The notes: generated by a model not told the origin, from the sequence alone. A stretch of DNA of 64,000 bases from Flavobacterium selenitireducens (GCF_014748335.1 NZ_JAAVIY010000011.1:23079-87078), one strand, 5' to 3'; shown: positions 25,238 to 34,789, numbered from the stretch's first letter. A program made the numbers and translations.

Positions 25238-25848
25238 ACGATACGCTGGCGAAATATCTGCCTGAGGCCGCGGTCAAGCCGATTTTCGAGCTTATCGTCT
25301 CCAACGAAGTGCATCTGAAGATCGTCAACGAACGCGTCACACGCCATGGCGACTACCGCAAAGGGAACAGCGGAAAACACGAGATAACCGTCAATGGCAG
25401 CCTCAACAAATACCGTTTCCTGATCACGCTCGTCCATGAAATTTCGCATTTGGTGGCATTCGAAAGATTCGGTCGCGATATCAAGCCGCATGGAGCCGAA
25501 TGGAAATCGACATTCCAAAAGTTGATGTTGCCCTACATCCGACCCGAGATTTTTCCGAACCAATTGTTGCCGTTGCTCGCCCGCCACTTTCGCAACCCGT
25601 CCGCCAGCAGCGATACCGATACCACGCTTTCGCTGGCGCTGAAGCAATTCGACGACAAAAAAGACAGGGAATATGTGTTCCAATTGCCTTACGGGGCGCT
25701 GTTCCGGATACACAACGGAAAGGTTTTCCAAAAGGGCGCCCTGAGGACCAAACGGTATGAATGTGTGGAGGTGAAATCAGGACGGATGTATCTCTTCAAT
25801 CCCAATGCAGAGGTGGAAATGGTGCAACAATTATCGAAACACAATTAA
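25234..25848 (+). CDS. SprT-like zinc metalloprotease-domain protein
   Basis: 204 residues. HEISH at 68-72 is the zinc-binding HExxH, with a third His near 86 (KPHGAEW), as in SprT/Spartan-type domains. The C-terminal part (VFQLPYGALFRIHNGKVFQKGALRTKRYECVEVKSGRMYLF) is a small beta domain without the usual Cys zinc ribbon. Proteolytic targets in bacteria are unknown. It is coupled to the SDR gene. Confidence 0.88.
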   Translation: MNDTLAKYLPEAAVKPIFELIVSNEVHLKIVNERVTRHGDYRKGNSGKHEITVNGSLNKYRFLITLVHEISHLVAFERFGRDIKPHGAEWKSTFQKLMLPYIRPEIFPNQLLPLLARHFRNPSASSDTDTTLSLALKQFDDKKDREYVFQLPYGALFRIHNGKVFQKGALRTKRYECVEVKSGRMYLFNPNAEVEMVQQLSKHN

Positions 25849-25898
25849 AAAAAAAGTGCTTTATTGCGACCACCGAACACCACCCACAAGACAGTAAC

Positions 25899-26960
25899 AT
25901 GAATACTAATTATTACGCAATATTGATGGCCGGCGGCGTAGGATCGCGATTCTGGCCCGTTAGTACGACCGAATTTCCAAAGCAATTCCACGACATGCTC
26001 GGATCTGGGGAAACCCTTATCCAAAAGACGTTCAGCAGGCTTTCCCGCATTATCCCGAAACAGAACATACTGATCCTTACCAACGAAAAATACAACGATC
26101 TGGTATTAGAGCAGCTTCCCGAAGTCAGTCCTGACCAGGTGTTGCTCGAACCGGCGATGCGCAATACCGCGCCGTGTATATTGTACGCTTCGTTGAAAAT
26201 CAAAAAGCAAAACCCTGACGCGCTGATGGTCGTCGCGCCAAGCGATCATTGGATCGAGGACGAACAGGCGTTTACAGAAAATCTCCGCAAGTGCTTCGAC
26301 TTCTGCGAGGAAAACGACGCTTTGATGACGCTCGGCATACAGCCCACGTTTCCGAACACGGGTTACGGCTATATCGAGTTCGACAAATCGGATTCGGGCG
26401 AGGTCAAGAAGGTCAGCCAGTTCCGCGAAAAACCCGATTATGAAACGGCGAAAACCTTTCTGGAAAGCGGAAATTTCCTGTGGAACGGCGGGATTTTCAT
26501 CTGGAGCGCCAAAACGGTATTGGATGCTTTTGCGCAGTTCCAACCTGGGATGTTGTCGCTTTTCGAAAAAGGCTATTCCGACTACAACACGGCATCCGAG
26601 AAACAGTTCATCGAACAACATTACGCCGAGGCCGAAAATATCTCCATCGACTATGCCTTGATGGAAAACGCCGAAAATGTGTTCGTCCTTCCGGCCACTT
26701 TCGACTGGAACGATTTGGGAACCTGGGGATCGCTGCACGAAAAACTTCCGAAGGATACCAGCAACAACGCCGTGGTCAACGCCAGGGTCATACTCGAAAA
26801 TGCGAACAACAACATTATCCGTTCGGACGCCAAAAAACTCATTATCGTAGACGGGCTCGACGACTTTATCATCGTCGACCGTCAGGATGTGCTGCTCATT
26901 TATCCGAAAAGCAAAGAGCAGGACATCAAAAGAATTACGGGAATGGCCAACGAATTATAA
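25899..26960 (+). CDS. manC: Mannose-1-phosphate guanylyltransferase
   Basis: 353 residues from ATG 25899. It makes GDP-mannose from Man-1-P and GTP for surface polysaccharides. The nucleotidyltransferase signature MAGGVGSRFWPVST (about 10-23), FPKQFHD, VVAPSDHWI and the sugar site FLWNGGIFIWSA are present. It is of the monofunctional type: the C-terminal isomerase (cupin) domain of long ManC proteins is lacking. Starts further upstream lie inside the SprT-like gene. Confidence 0.93.
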   Translation: MNTNYYAILMAGGVGSRFWPVSTTEFPKQFHDMLGSGETLIQKTFSRLSRIIPKQNILILTNEKYNDLVLEQLPEVSPDQVLLEPAMRNTAPCILYASLKIKKQNPDALMVVAPSDHWIEDEQAFTENLRKCFDFCEENDALMTLGIQPTFPNTGYGYIEFDKSDSGEVKKVSQFREKPDYETAKTFLESGNFLWNGGIFIWSAKTVLDAFAQFQPGMLSLFEKGYSDYNTASEKQFIEQHYAEAENISIDYALMENAENVFVLPATFDWNDLGTWGSLHEKLPKDTSNNAVVNARVILENANNNIIRSDAKKLIIVDGLDDFIIVDRQDVLLIYPKSKEQDIKRITGMANEL

Positions 26961-27041
26961 GTGAATTCCTGTATTTGCTAAATTGGAGATGCACGCCCGA
27001 TGATCGTTTCGTATCTTACGGGCGAGCCAAACCAATTTTTT

Positions 27042-30000
27042 ATGCGTGAGCATTACTTGCATTTCAGGGAACTTTTACTGCTGATCGCGTGCCTTTGCGC
27101 GACGTCGGTTTTCGCCCAGCTTTCAGATTTTACTTTTTCGGTTACCCATACCGATGAAACTTGTTCGGGAAACGGATCGGTTTTTTTCAACGTTTCGGGA
27201 ACGACGCCCGGAGCCACGATGTTGTACAGCATTTATCTGCTTCCCGATACGACAGATCCGGAAACGGTAACATCGGCGGCGACGTTTGTCGGGCTGACGG
27301 CCGGAACTTATCTCATTGTGGCAACTCAGACGCTCGGCTCACAAACGGGAACGCAACAAGCCCAGGTAATTATTGCCGACAACGTGGACGATCTCGCTTA
27401 TGCCGTCTTGCATCAAGTGGACGGATGCGGCCTTTCGGCGGATATCGTCGTGGGCGTGTCTTCCGGTCAACCTCAAACCTATGAGATCTTGTCCGGGCCC
27501 CAAACCTTTCCCGCCCAGACGCAAAATACCTTTACCGTAAACCAAGGTGGTGTCTACCTCGTGCGCGTCACCGATCAATGCGGAGAAGCCGTTGTCCAGA
27601 CCTATACTTTCAGCTTCGCTCCCGAAAGCTCCGTCGGGTTTGAGGCGAACGCCACCTCTGTCATGGTGTCGTGTAATCTTATTGCCATCAGCCAGCATTT
27701 TTCGACGACCGGAGGGTTCAACTACCCGTTGGATGTTCACTACACGTTGACGCTTCCCGGAGGTGAAACCCAATCGTCGACGCTTACCATTGCAGGCGGG
27801 GCGAACAGCTCGGTCACGATTGCCGAAGACATGATAATCAGCGCCGGCCAAACCTACAGTTACAGCGTTACGGTTACCGATGCCTGCGGTCACACTTATA
27901 CCGATATGGGCACGGTCCCCAACAATTATCTGGAGCCCATTTTTTCTCCCGCCGGTTCAGATTGCGATTCGGTTTCGTATGCGGTGTATTACACGACCGG
28001 CGCCACTGTGACGGCTGCACCCGCTGCGTACCAGAACGAGTTGCCGTTTGAGCTGGAAATTACCCAGAACACGGCCGTCATGCCCCAGCTTCCTCCGGGA
28101 AATTATGTCGTGACCGCTTATGATACTTGTGGGGAACCACATATACTTGAGTTGACCGTGACAGAGCCGGCACCGGTTTCGCCCGTTGCCTTGGTCGCGC
28201 TGGGATGCGATACCGGCAGGGCTTCGGTCAACATCAGGGCTTTCGAGCACATAGTCCTTATCGAAATGGTTTCCGCTCCGACGGGATATTTCGGAACGCT
28301 TCCGCAAAACCTCGCGAACGCCCTGGATGGCACGAACGCCTTGCGCCTTGCCGACCTCGTCGCCGGGAGCTACGTTTTTCACCTTACCGACAGTTGCGGT
28401 AACGAATGGGATTTTCCCGTCGAAATACCGGAGCTTGTCATAGAAAGCCAAACGGTGATTACCCAGAATTGCGGCTCATTCAATCTTGATTTGACCTATT
28501 CGGACAACAGCGCGAACGCCCCTGCATTCTGGCTGCAAAAATATTTCCCGGCATTCGACGCATGGGGACATCCCCAAACGGGAGTTTTGTATACGGAAGG
28601 GCTTGCTCCAACGAATTCCAACTCGTTCCAGATCGAACCCGGGATGAACCTGAACCTGTTGTTTTCCGGCAAGATGCGCCTTGTCGCTTACAAAGTGTCG
28701 TATTCCACAGCGGAAGAACTGCGTCATTGCCTCAAAATCCTCGAAACGTTCGACATTTTATCGGCTCCGGTTATCCTGGACACTTATAGTTTCGTTTGCG
28801 CGGGCGGCAACTTCGATGTTTTGGTAGAGGCCGTCGGAATGGCGCCGATGTCTTATCAAATCACCCATTTCAACGCCGCGCCTTTTGTCGTTGACAATGG
28901 GAATTCCCCAACTTTCACCGGCTTGCTTCCCGGCGTTTACAATTTCCGGGTCGTGGATGTTTGCGGCAACATCGTAAACCGCGTCTTTGAGATCGCAGAA
29001 CCGTATCCGATGCAGATAACCGGCGAGGGCAATTGCGAGGGCCAGCCGCTGACGCTTTCGGTGCCGAATCTTCCGCACCTTGGCTACAGTTGGTATTTTG
29101 AGGGCGGAAGCCCCGTTTTGGGAACGTCCGCTATACTTGAGATACCGGCGCTTTCGGCTGGTGACATCGGAACTTATTACGTCACGATTTTTACCGATAA
29201 CCCGGAATCGTGCATCAACGTGACGCTTTCTTATGTCGTGACCGATATCATCCCGGCCGCCGCCGCCGGACAAGACAGTAACGAGCAATATTGCGGCAGT
29301 CCGGGCGTCGTGGATCTCAACGCGTTTCTTGTAGGAAATTTCCAAACCGGAGGTACGTGGGCAGGAAATCCCGAATCGGGAACGATCGCGGGTAATGTGT
29401 GGGATGCGTCGTCGGCAGCGGCCGGAACGTACACTTTTACGTACACTAAAACTTCGGAATGCGGCGCCCCTGCCATATCGACCCACACCTTCGTTTTGCA
29501 TCCGAGGCCCGAGAATCCTATCCCATTCCTTGAACAGGACGTTTGCGAACAAGGTGATATTGTATTGCTTGCCACGACCATACCGGGCGCGACCTATGTG
29601 TGGACGGGCCCTGACGGATTTACGTCGTTTGAGCAAAATCCAAGCGTTCCGAACGCTACTTCTGCAAATAACGGTACGTATGCCGTACAGGCTTTTTTGG
29701 GTGATTGTGCTTCGGATGTGATGCCGATCGAGATCGTTATCGGAGAATTGCCCGAATTTGCGCTTTCGGCCGCTTGCGCCAACGACAAAATGATGATTAC
29801 GGCAACAGCGGTCGCTCATGGCGATGACGTTACGTACGTGTGGTCGGGACCGAATGGGTTCGGTTCATCTGAAAATCCAACGGACATTACGGGTCAACAT
29901 CCCGGGGAATATTCGCTTACCGTGACGAACGCCGCGGGTTGCTCGGAAACGTTCACCCAAACGGTCGACGTCACCATATGCTCAATCCCGAAAGGCGTTT

Positions 30001-30236
30001 CGGCAAATGGGGATGGCGCTAATGACACATTCGACCTCGGTGGGTTCGGAGACGGGCTGAAAGTCAAGATTTTTAACCGCTACGGCATGGTCGTTTACGA
30101 AATGGACAATTATGTCGATCAATGGCACGGTCAATCCAAAAACGGGAACGACCTGCCAAGTGCGACTTATTATTATCACATCCGAAATGCAACGGGAGAG
30201 GAAAGGACCGGCTGGGTGTATCTGTTGCGCGACTAA
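27042..30236 (+). CDS. Large surface protein with Ig-like repeats and gliding-type (CHU_C) T9SS domain
   Basis: 1064 residues from ATG 27042 (an in-frame ATG at 27000 is less likely because it puts the signal peptide too far in). Signal peptide ends SVFA-QLSDF. Five beta-sandwich modules end in a D-x-C-G strand (DQCGEAV, DACGHTY, DTCGEPH, DSCGNEW, DVCGNIV). Two PKD/Ig-like modules follow (TYVWTGPDGFTS, TYVWSGPNGFGS). The last ~85 residues are the CHU_C type B sorting domain (PKGVSANGDGANDTFDL, FNRYGMVVYE). It is exported by T9SS; adhesin or gliding-related roles are inferred. It converges on mlaF with a 4-base overlap. Confidence 0.9.
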   Translation: MREHYLHFRELLLLIACLCATSVFAQLSDFTFSVTHTDETCSGNGSVFFNVSGTTPGATMLYSIYLLPDTTDPETVTSAATFVGLTAGTYLIVATQTLGSQTGTQQAQVIIADNVDDLAYAVLHQVDGCGLSADIVVGVSSGQPQTYEILSGPQTFPAQTQNTFTVNQGGVYLVRVTDQCGEAVVQTYTFSFAPESSVGFEANATSVMVSCNLIAISQHFSTTGGFNYPLDVHYTLTLPGGETQSSTLTIAGGANSSVTIAEDMIISAGQTYSYSVTVTDACGHTYTDMGTVPNNYLEPIFSPAGSDCDSVSYAVYYTTGATVTAAPAAYQNELPFELEITQNTAVMPQLPPGNYVVTAYDTCGEPHILELTVTEPAPVSPVALVALGCDTGRASVNIRAFEHIVLIEMVSAPTGYFGTLPQNLANALDGTNALRLADLVAGSYVFHLTDSCGNEWDFPVEIPELVIESQTVITQNCGSFNLDLTYSDNSANAPAFWLQKYFPAFDAWGHPQTGVLYTEGLAPTNSNSFQIEPGMNLNLLFSGKMRLVAYKVSYSTAEELRHCLKILETFDILSAPVILDTYSFVCAGGNFDVLVEAVGMAPMSYQITHFNAAPFVVDNGNSPTFTGLLPGVYNFRVVDVCGNIVNRVFEIAEPYPMQITGEGNCEGQPLTLSVPNLPHLGYSWYFEGGSPVLGTSAILEIPALSAGDIGTYYVTIFTDNPESCINVTLSYVVTDIIPAAAAGQDSNEQYCGSPGVVDLNAFLVGNFQTGGTWAGNPESGTIAGNVWDASSAAAGTYTFTYTKTSECGAPAISTHTFVLHPRPENPIPFLEQDVCEQGDIVLLATTIPGATYVWTGPDGFTSFEQNPSVPNATSANNGTYAVQAFLGDCASDVMPIEIVIGELPEFALSAACANDKMMITATAVAHGDDVTYVWSGPNGFGSSENPTDITGQHPGEYSLTVTNAAGCSETFTQTVDVTICSIPKGVSANGDGANDTFDLGGFGDGLKVKIFNRYGMVVYEMDNYVDQWHGQSKNGNDLPSATYYYHIRNATGEERTGWVYLLRD

Positions 30237-31015
30237 GCGGGAGCTTCGCCTTTGTCCTCGCGAAGTTGCGCTTTCCGTACTTTTTTGAAAAGGTTGGACG
30301 AATAGACGAAATCTACGATCGCCGCGTTATCGGTTTTGAAGATCTCTTTCTTGGTGCCTTCCCAGGCCAAAATACCCTCTTTGAGAAATACGATCTTTTC
30401 GCCGATTTCCATTACGGAGTTCATATCGTGTGTGTTCACGACGGTTGTAATGCTATATTCGTGCGTAATTTCCTGGATGAGGTTGTCGATGACGGTCGAC
30501 GTCTTTGGATCGAGGCCGGAATTCGGCTCGTCGCAAAACAAATACTTAGGATTGTTCACGATCGCCCTTGCAATGGCGACGCGTTTCTGCATCCCGCCTG
30601 AAATTTCAGAAGGTTTTTTGTGGTGCGCGTCAATGAGGTTCACGCGCGCGATGACTTCGTCTACACGGTCTTTGATTTCGCCTTTCGACTTGTTGGAAAA
30701 CATCTGTAAAGGAAATCCGACGTTTTGCGCCACGGTCATACTATCGAACAACGCACTTCCCTGGAAAACCATTCCGATTTCGGTGCGCAGGTCGCGTTTT
30801 TCGTCTTCGGTCATGGCCCAATAGGCGCGTCCGTCGTAAAGTATTTTTCCAGAATCCGGACGGTGGATTCCGAGCAAGCTCTTGAGCAAAACCGTTTTTC
30901 CCGATCCGGACTGGCCGATGATAAGGTTGGTTTTACCAGTCTCGAATGTCGTGGTGATCCCTTTGAGAACCGTTGTTTCTCCGAACGACTTGACAACTTC
31001 TTTTACCTCTATCAT
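30233..31015 (-). CDS. mlaF: MlaF-type ABC transporter ATPase
   Basis: 260 residues from ATG 31015. The upstream in-frame ATG at 31075 lies inside the permease gene and adds a non-homologous segment. Walker A GQSGSGKT (34-41), signature SEISGGMQKR, Walker B YLFCDEPNSGLDP and H-loop TVVNTHDM. It powers a MlaE permease in phospholipid traffic between inner and outer membranes. Its start overlaps the mlaE stop (ATGA). No MCE-domain (MlaD) gene is adjacent. Confidence 0.93.
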   Translation of the reverse strand: MIEVKEVVKSFGETTVLKGITTTFETGKTNLIIGQSGSGKTVLLKSLLGIHRPDSGKILYDGRAYWAMTEDEKRDLRTEIGMVFQGSALFDSMTVAQNVGFPLQMFSNKSKGEIKDRVDEVIARVNLIDAHHKKPSEISGGMQKRVAIARAIVNNPKYLFCDEPNSGLDPKTSTVIDNLIQEITHEYSITTVVNTHDMNSVMEIGEKIVFLKEGILAWEGTKKEIFKTDNAAIVDFVYSSNLFKKVRKAQLREDKGEAPA

Positions 31016-31761
31016 TTGCTCAGGAGTAATTGGGTTAGTACATAATTCGCCAGGATGATCATCACGGACGTCCAAACGAAGGAAGTCGTACTTGCTTTCC
31101 CGACTTCGAGCGCGCCGCCTTTCATGTAAAATCCGTGAAACGATGGAATGGTTGCCAGGATGATCGCAAATACGAACGTTTTGATGAAGGCGTACGTGAT
31201 GTGGAACGGGATGAATTCCGTCTGGATTCCTGAAATGAATTCCGCGCTTGACGTAAAACCTCCGTAAACGCCTGCCATCCAGCCGCCGAGAATGCCCAGG
31301 AACATTGAGAGCATGATGACAAACGGGTAAAACAGCAGCGCGATTATTTTTGGGAAAACAAGGTAATTTAAGGAATTGACACCCATTACTTCCAAAGCGT
31401 CGATCTGTTCGGTAACGCGCATGGTTCCGATGCTTGAAGTAATGAACGACCCGACTTTACCCGCCATGATGATGGAAATGAACGTGGGCGCGAATTCGAG
31501 GATAACCGATTGTCTCGTGGCGAATCCGATGAGGTATTTCGGGATTAAAGGATTGGTGAGGTTCAAAGCGGTCTGGATGGCGACGACGCCTCCGACGAAA
31601 AACGAAATGAACGCGACAATTCCGAGCGACCCGATTATCAGGTCGTCGATTTCTTTGAGGATCAGCCCGCGCATCACCGCTGCTTTGGTCGGTTTTCGGA
31701 AGACTTCCTTGACCATCAAAAAGTATTTACCGATCTGTGTAAGCCAGCGCGTAAGGATCAT
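31012..31761 (-). CDS. mlaE: MlaE-type ABC permease
   Basis: 249 residues, about five membrane helices and the MlaE-family motifs GGVVAIQTALNL, EFAPTFISIIMAGKVGS and EQIDALEVMGVN. Forms the membrane part of an MCE-type lipid transporter with the overlapping ATPase gene. First gene of a two-gene unit. Upstream lies a 323-base repeat-bearing spacer. Confidence 0.93.
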   Translation of the reverse strand: MILTRWLTQIGKYFLMVKEVFRKPTKAAVMRGLILKEIDDLIIGSLGIVAFISFFVGGVVAIQTALNLTNPLIPKYLIGFATRQSVILEFAPTFISIIMAGKVGSFITSSIGTMRVTEQIDALEVMGVNSLNYLVFPKIIALLFYPFVIMLSMFLGILGGWMAGVYGGFTSSAEFISGIQTEFIPFHITYAFIKTFVFAIILATIPSFHGFYMKGGALEVGKASTTSFVWTSVMIILANYVLTQLLLSK

Positions 31762-31795
31762 GGGCGTGAAATATGTGCTAAAATACGGATTAATT

Positions 31796-31838
31796 TGCGA
31801 ACTAGCGAATTAGCGAGTTAGCGAATTAGCGAATTGGC
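31796..31838 (+). repeat. TTAGCGAA tandem words
   Basis: Five near-consecutive GCGAAnT(T)A-type words in the spacer between mlaE and the HTH gene. The remaining part of that spacer (31839-32055) shows no gene, only AT-rich sequence. Confidence 0.85.
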
Positions 31839-32055
31839 AACCGAAGCTTTAAACGAATAGGTCAAAGCAATTTGGCAATTGACATAAGATTATCTGAAAT
31901 GAGATGGTAGCATATTGATTTTTCAGCAAAAGCACTTGCGCTCCCGTCGTCTGTTTACCGGAAACTAAAACAAAATAGTTTGAGATGGAAGGTAAAATAT
32001 GTTCGATTGAATGCTAAACGCCGTTTCGGGACGAAAAGCATCTCTCACTCAAACC

Positions 32056-32091
32056 ATTCGCTAATTTTCAAATTTTCAAATTCGCTAATTG
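32056..32091 (+). repeat. TTCGCTAA words overlapping the HTH gene end
   Basis: Two TTCGCTAATT words separated by TTCAAATT direct repeats. The second word supplies the stop codon (TAG on the minus strand) and last residue of the HTH gene. Confidence 0.8.
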
Positions 32092-32294
32092 TCCTCCCGA
32101 AACTCCAAAATATCCCCGGGCTGGCAATCCAACGCCTTGCAAATCGCATCAAGCGTGCTGAAACGCACCGCTTTTGCCTTTCCGGTTTTGAGGATAGAGA
32201 GATTCGACAACGTGATATCTACTTTTTCAGATAACTCGTTAAGCGACATTTTGCGCTTGGCCATCATGACGTCTAAGTTTACGATTATCGCCAT
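32085..32294 (-). CDS. Small XRE/YozG-like helix-turn-helix regulator
   Basis: 69 residues from ATG 32294, almost entirely one HTH: KRKMSLNELSEKVDITLSNLSILKTGKAKAVRFSTLDAICKALDCQPGDIL. It matches the short Xre-type proteins that are paired with DUF2975 membrane proteins. Its start overlaps the DUF2975 stop by one base. Its final residue and stop are contributed by an intergenic repeat word. Confidence 0.9.
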   Translation of the reverse strand: MAIIVNLDVMMAKRKMSLNELSEKVDITLSNLSILKTGKAKAVRFSTLDAICKALDCQPGDILEFREDN

Positions 32295-32824
32295 CAGATC
32301 GTGAGTTCGCTTTCGGATTGCATTTCGACACCGCGGTGGAAAATCAATCCTATGACGTACAATGTCGCGCCCATGAAGAGCCAAACGTCGGCTCCGGCAA
32401 GTCGCAGAATTCCGAGGTCGGGCAGGAAGACGTTCTGGTCGGCAATCCATCGTGCGGTCTTGGCGCCGATTACCGAAACGATGCCGATAGCGAGCGTGAG
32501 ATACGATAGGCTGAAAACAAACCTTCCGAACTCAACATTGAAAGGCGTGCGTAAATCGAGTTTGTTTTCGGTAAAAATCATCACGATACGATACAACGCC
32601 AATGTTTTGAGAACTGCGGCGACCGTCATGAGTGACAACATCAGCGCGAAATAGGTTTTGCCAAACCTCAATAGGTCGGTCAGCGGTAAATAGTCGGCGG
32701 CCAGCGGCTGAAACGCCAGGGTATAAATCATATTGAATAGAAAACTGCCCGCTTCCACGCACATTCCGATGAAAAATATCCAGGCCAGGACGTGCAGGAA
32801 CCTTAAAATTTTTCTGTTTTCCAT
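32294..32824 (-). CDS. DUF2975 membrane protein
   Basis: 176 residues, four predicted membrane helices (about 10-35, 55-80, 105-125, 145-165), as in the DUF2975/YoaS family. Family members are almost always encoded with a small HTH regulator, as here. A sensor or antagonist role for the HTH protein is inferred. Good promoter upstream. Confidence 0.88.
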   Translation of the reverse strand: MENRKILRFLHVLAWIFFIGMCVEAGSFLFNMIYTLAFQPLAADYLPLTDLLRFGKTYFALMLSLMTVAAVLKTLALYRIVMIFTENKLDLRTPFNVEFGRFVFSLSYLTLAIGIVSVIGAKTARWIADQNVFLPDLGILRLAGADVWLFMGATLYVIGLIFHRGVEMQSESELTI

Positions 32825-32848
32825 AATCTCCGGGTTTTAATTATGAAG

Positions 32849-32877
32849 CAAATATAAATGTATTTATTGATAAACAA
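32849..32877 (-). promoter_or_regulatory. Promoter TTG-N18-TATATTTG of the DUF2975-HTH unit
   Basis: Minus strand: TTG (32875-32877), 18-base spacer, TATATTTG (32849-32856), then 24 bases to the ATG. Confidence 0.65.
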
Positions 32878-33024
32878 TAAATTAGTTTTAAAAAACAATA
32901 AAAATATTTTGAATTACGAGTTTGATGTTGGGATTTGAATCGATTCCCTATTGTGATTTCTGTCCTGGTGCAAATGGCGAAAGCCAACGGTCAAATCCTG
33001 TAACGTATTGAAAAGCAATGCACC

Positions 33025-33032
33025 TATCTTTG
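33025..33032 (+). promoter_or_regulatory. -7 element TATCTTTG of the NmrA-like gene
   Basis: A perfect TAnnTTTG lying between an in-frame ATG at 33018 and the ATG at 33048. It decides the start in favour of 33048. Confidence 0.55.
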
Positions 33033-33047
33033 GAAAAAGGCAATTTT

Positions 33048-33905
33048 ATGATAGTCGTTTCAGCTGCAACGGGGCACATCGGTTCCGAACTTATAAAACT
33101 ATTGGTCTCACGCAATCAGGAAGTTATCGGTTTGACAAGCAAGCAGGGCCACGTCTCCCAAATAGAAAAGGCGGGCGCAAAAGCGGCGGTCATCGACATA
33201 TTCGACACCTCAAAACTGCGCGGGCTGCTCAACCGTGCCGACAAATTTTACCTGTTGAACCCGCCGGGCGACATTTCCGGAAATCCATCCCAGGAAGAAC
33301 GGCAATCCGTTCAGGTGCTCATCGACGCCGTCAAGAACGGGACGCTCAAAAAGATCGTTGCCGAATCTACGTACGGCGCGCAACCCGGCTACGAGCTCGG
33401 CGACCTCGACGTTCTTTATGAACTCGAAAAAAAGTTGGGCAGTACATCGATTCCGCACGAAATCATTCGAGGCGCATATTACTTTTCCAATTGGGATATG
33501 GCGCTAGAATCGGCTGAAAAACAAGGAAAGATATACTCGTTTTTCCCGAAGGATTTTAATCTGCCGATGGTAGCTCCGGCCGATATCGCCAAGCTTGCCG
33601 CCGATCGACTCATCGATGACGAAATCCAACCGTTGCATTATGTCGAAGGCCCGCGGCATTATTCCCCTCAGGACGTTGCGGACGCCTTTTCTGACGTGCT
33701 TAAAAAGCCGGTTGAGGTAGTAGAAATACCGCCGCAAGACTGGGAAAATTTCATGGTAAGTTCAGGATTCTCGACGGCCGCGGCGAAATCGATGGCCAAT
33801 ATGACGCAAGCAACACTCGACACTCTCGAAACTCCGGACAGCCCGACTAAGGGTACGACCACTTTAGCCGAATATGTCGCCGATTTAGTGCGACAGTCCG
33901 GCTGA
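33048..33905 (+). CDS. NmrA-like NAD(P)-binding oxidoreductase
   Basis: 285 residues from ATG 33048 (MIVVSAATGHIGSELIK). The earlier in-frame ATG at 33018 lies before the predicted transcription start. Rossmann-type atypical SDR: SAATGHIG replaces GxxGxxG, no YxxxK pair. KIVAESTYGA and a C-terminal PADIAKLAADRL...YSPQDVADAFSDVL fit NmrA/quinone-reductase-like (QOR2) proteins. Possibly a redox sensor or quinone reductase. It converges on the glycosyltransferase gene with a 2-base gap. Confidence 0.87.
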   Translation: MIVVSAATGHIGSELIKLLVSRNQEVIGLTSKQGHVSQIEKAGAKAAVIDIFDTSKLRGLLNRADKFYLLNPPGDISGNPSQEERQSVQVLIDAVKNGTLKKIVAESTYGAQPGYELGDLDVLYELEKKLGSTSIPHEIIRGAYYFSNWDMALESAEKQGKIYSFFPKDFNLPMVAPADIAKLAADRLIDDEIQPLHYVEGPRHYSPQDVADAFSDVLKKPVEVVEIPPQDWENFMVSSGFSTAAAKSMANMTQATLDTLETPDSPTKGTTTLAEYVADLVRQSG

Positions 33906-33907
33906 CA

Positions 33908-34756
33908 TCAGCGTAATTTTTCTTTTATCTTTTTCCATCGGTACGCGCGCACGAACCGACCTTGTTCGGGCGTGACAAGCATGGTTTTGCGCTCGGATCT
34001 GGCTTTGAGAAAACCGTTCACGTAGTCGAGAAACAACAAAGGTTTTTTCTTGCGCATCGCCAGTTTTGCAGAGGCGATGGCGGTAATCAGCAACCCGTAA
34101 CCCAACGTGTAAAAAGCCGCGCCCTGTTTGTAGCGGGCCGTTTTGTCGTAAGTGGAACCGGTTGGCTTGAGATGTTTTACCCTTAGTTTGGGTAAAGTGA
34201 CGACGTTCCAGCCGTAAAACTTGCAAAGCAATTCGTCTGCCGTGTCCCAGCCCATGGCGGGTTTTAACCCTCCGATTTGCTCAAAACACGTTTTGCGGTA
34301 GGCTTTGAACGCGCCGCGGATGTGATCGTGATCGGTCAGGTTTTCCAAAATCCAGTCGCCGTTTTTTTCGATGTAAGCGAATCCGCCGGCCATTCCGATC
34401 GTTTCGTCGGACGCGAATTTTGCGAGGATTCTCTCGAAATAGTCGTTCGGGAAAATCAGGTCGGCGTCAGCTTTTACGATGACGTCAAAATTTTTGTTGG
34501 CCACGGCAAAGCCTTTCTCAAACGCCCGGATTACTTTGCTTCCAGGCAAGTGTACGGCTTCAGATGTCGTATTCACCAATTTGATCCAGGGATGTTTCAA
34601 CGCGAATTCCGCTGCGATTCGAGCCGTAGAATCGGTAGAGTTGTCGTTTACGACGATCACTTCGGTTGGCAATTTGGTTTGCGCCACAAGCGAATCCAAC
34701 GTCAGCGCGATGAATTTTTCTTCGTTAAACGCAGGAATCACAACCGTATAATCCAT
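33908..34756 (-). CDS. Family 2 glycosyltransferase
   Basis: 282 residues, GT-A fold: VIPAFNEEKFI at the N-terminus, VVNDNSTDST, the DxD-like KADADLIFP (about 95-103), and a GWDTADELL acceptor region. A C-terminal hydrophobic segment (about 220-240) suggests peripheral or single-pass membrane association. It follows the methyltransferase gene on the same strand, 31 bases away, and may be part of a surface-glycan pathway. Acceptor unknown. Confidence 0.92.
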   Translation of the reverse strand: MDYTVVIPAFNEEKFIALTLDSLVAQTKLPTEVIVVNDNSTDSTARIAAEFALKHPWIKLVNTTSEAVHLPGSKVIRAFEKGFAVANKNFDVIVKADADLIFPNDYFERILAKFASDETIGMAGGFAYIEKNGDWILENLTDHDHIRGAFKAYRKTCFEQIGGLKPAMGWDTADELLCKFYGWNVVTLPKLRVKHLKPTGSTYDKTARYKQGAAFYTLGYGLLITAIASAKLAMRKKKPLLFLDYVNGFLKARSERKTMLVTPEQGRFVRAYRWKKIKEKLR

Positions 34757-34767
34757 CGAAACACAAC

Positions 34768-34789
34768 TTTAAACCTTAAACTTTAAACT
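34768..34789 (+). repeat. TTTAAACCTTAAA heptamer repeat
   Basis: Three heptamer-like units in the 31-base gap between the methyltransferase and glycosyltransferase genes. The same word family as at 12111 and 62719. Confidence 0.7.

Noticed and set aside
33018..33047. ATG at 33018 as start of the NmrA-like gene
   Set aside because: A -7 element lies between it and the ATG at 33048, and the Rossmann strand begins at the latter.
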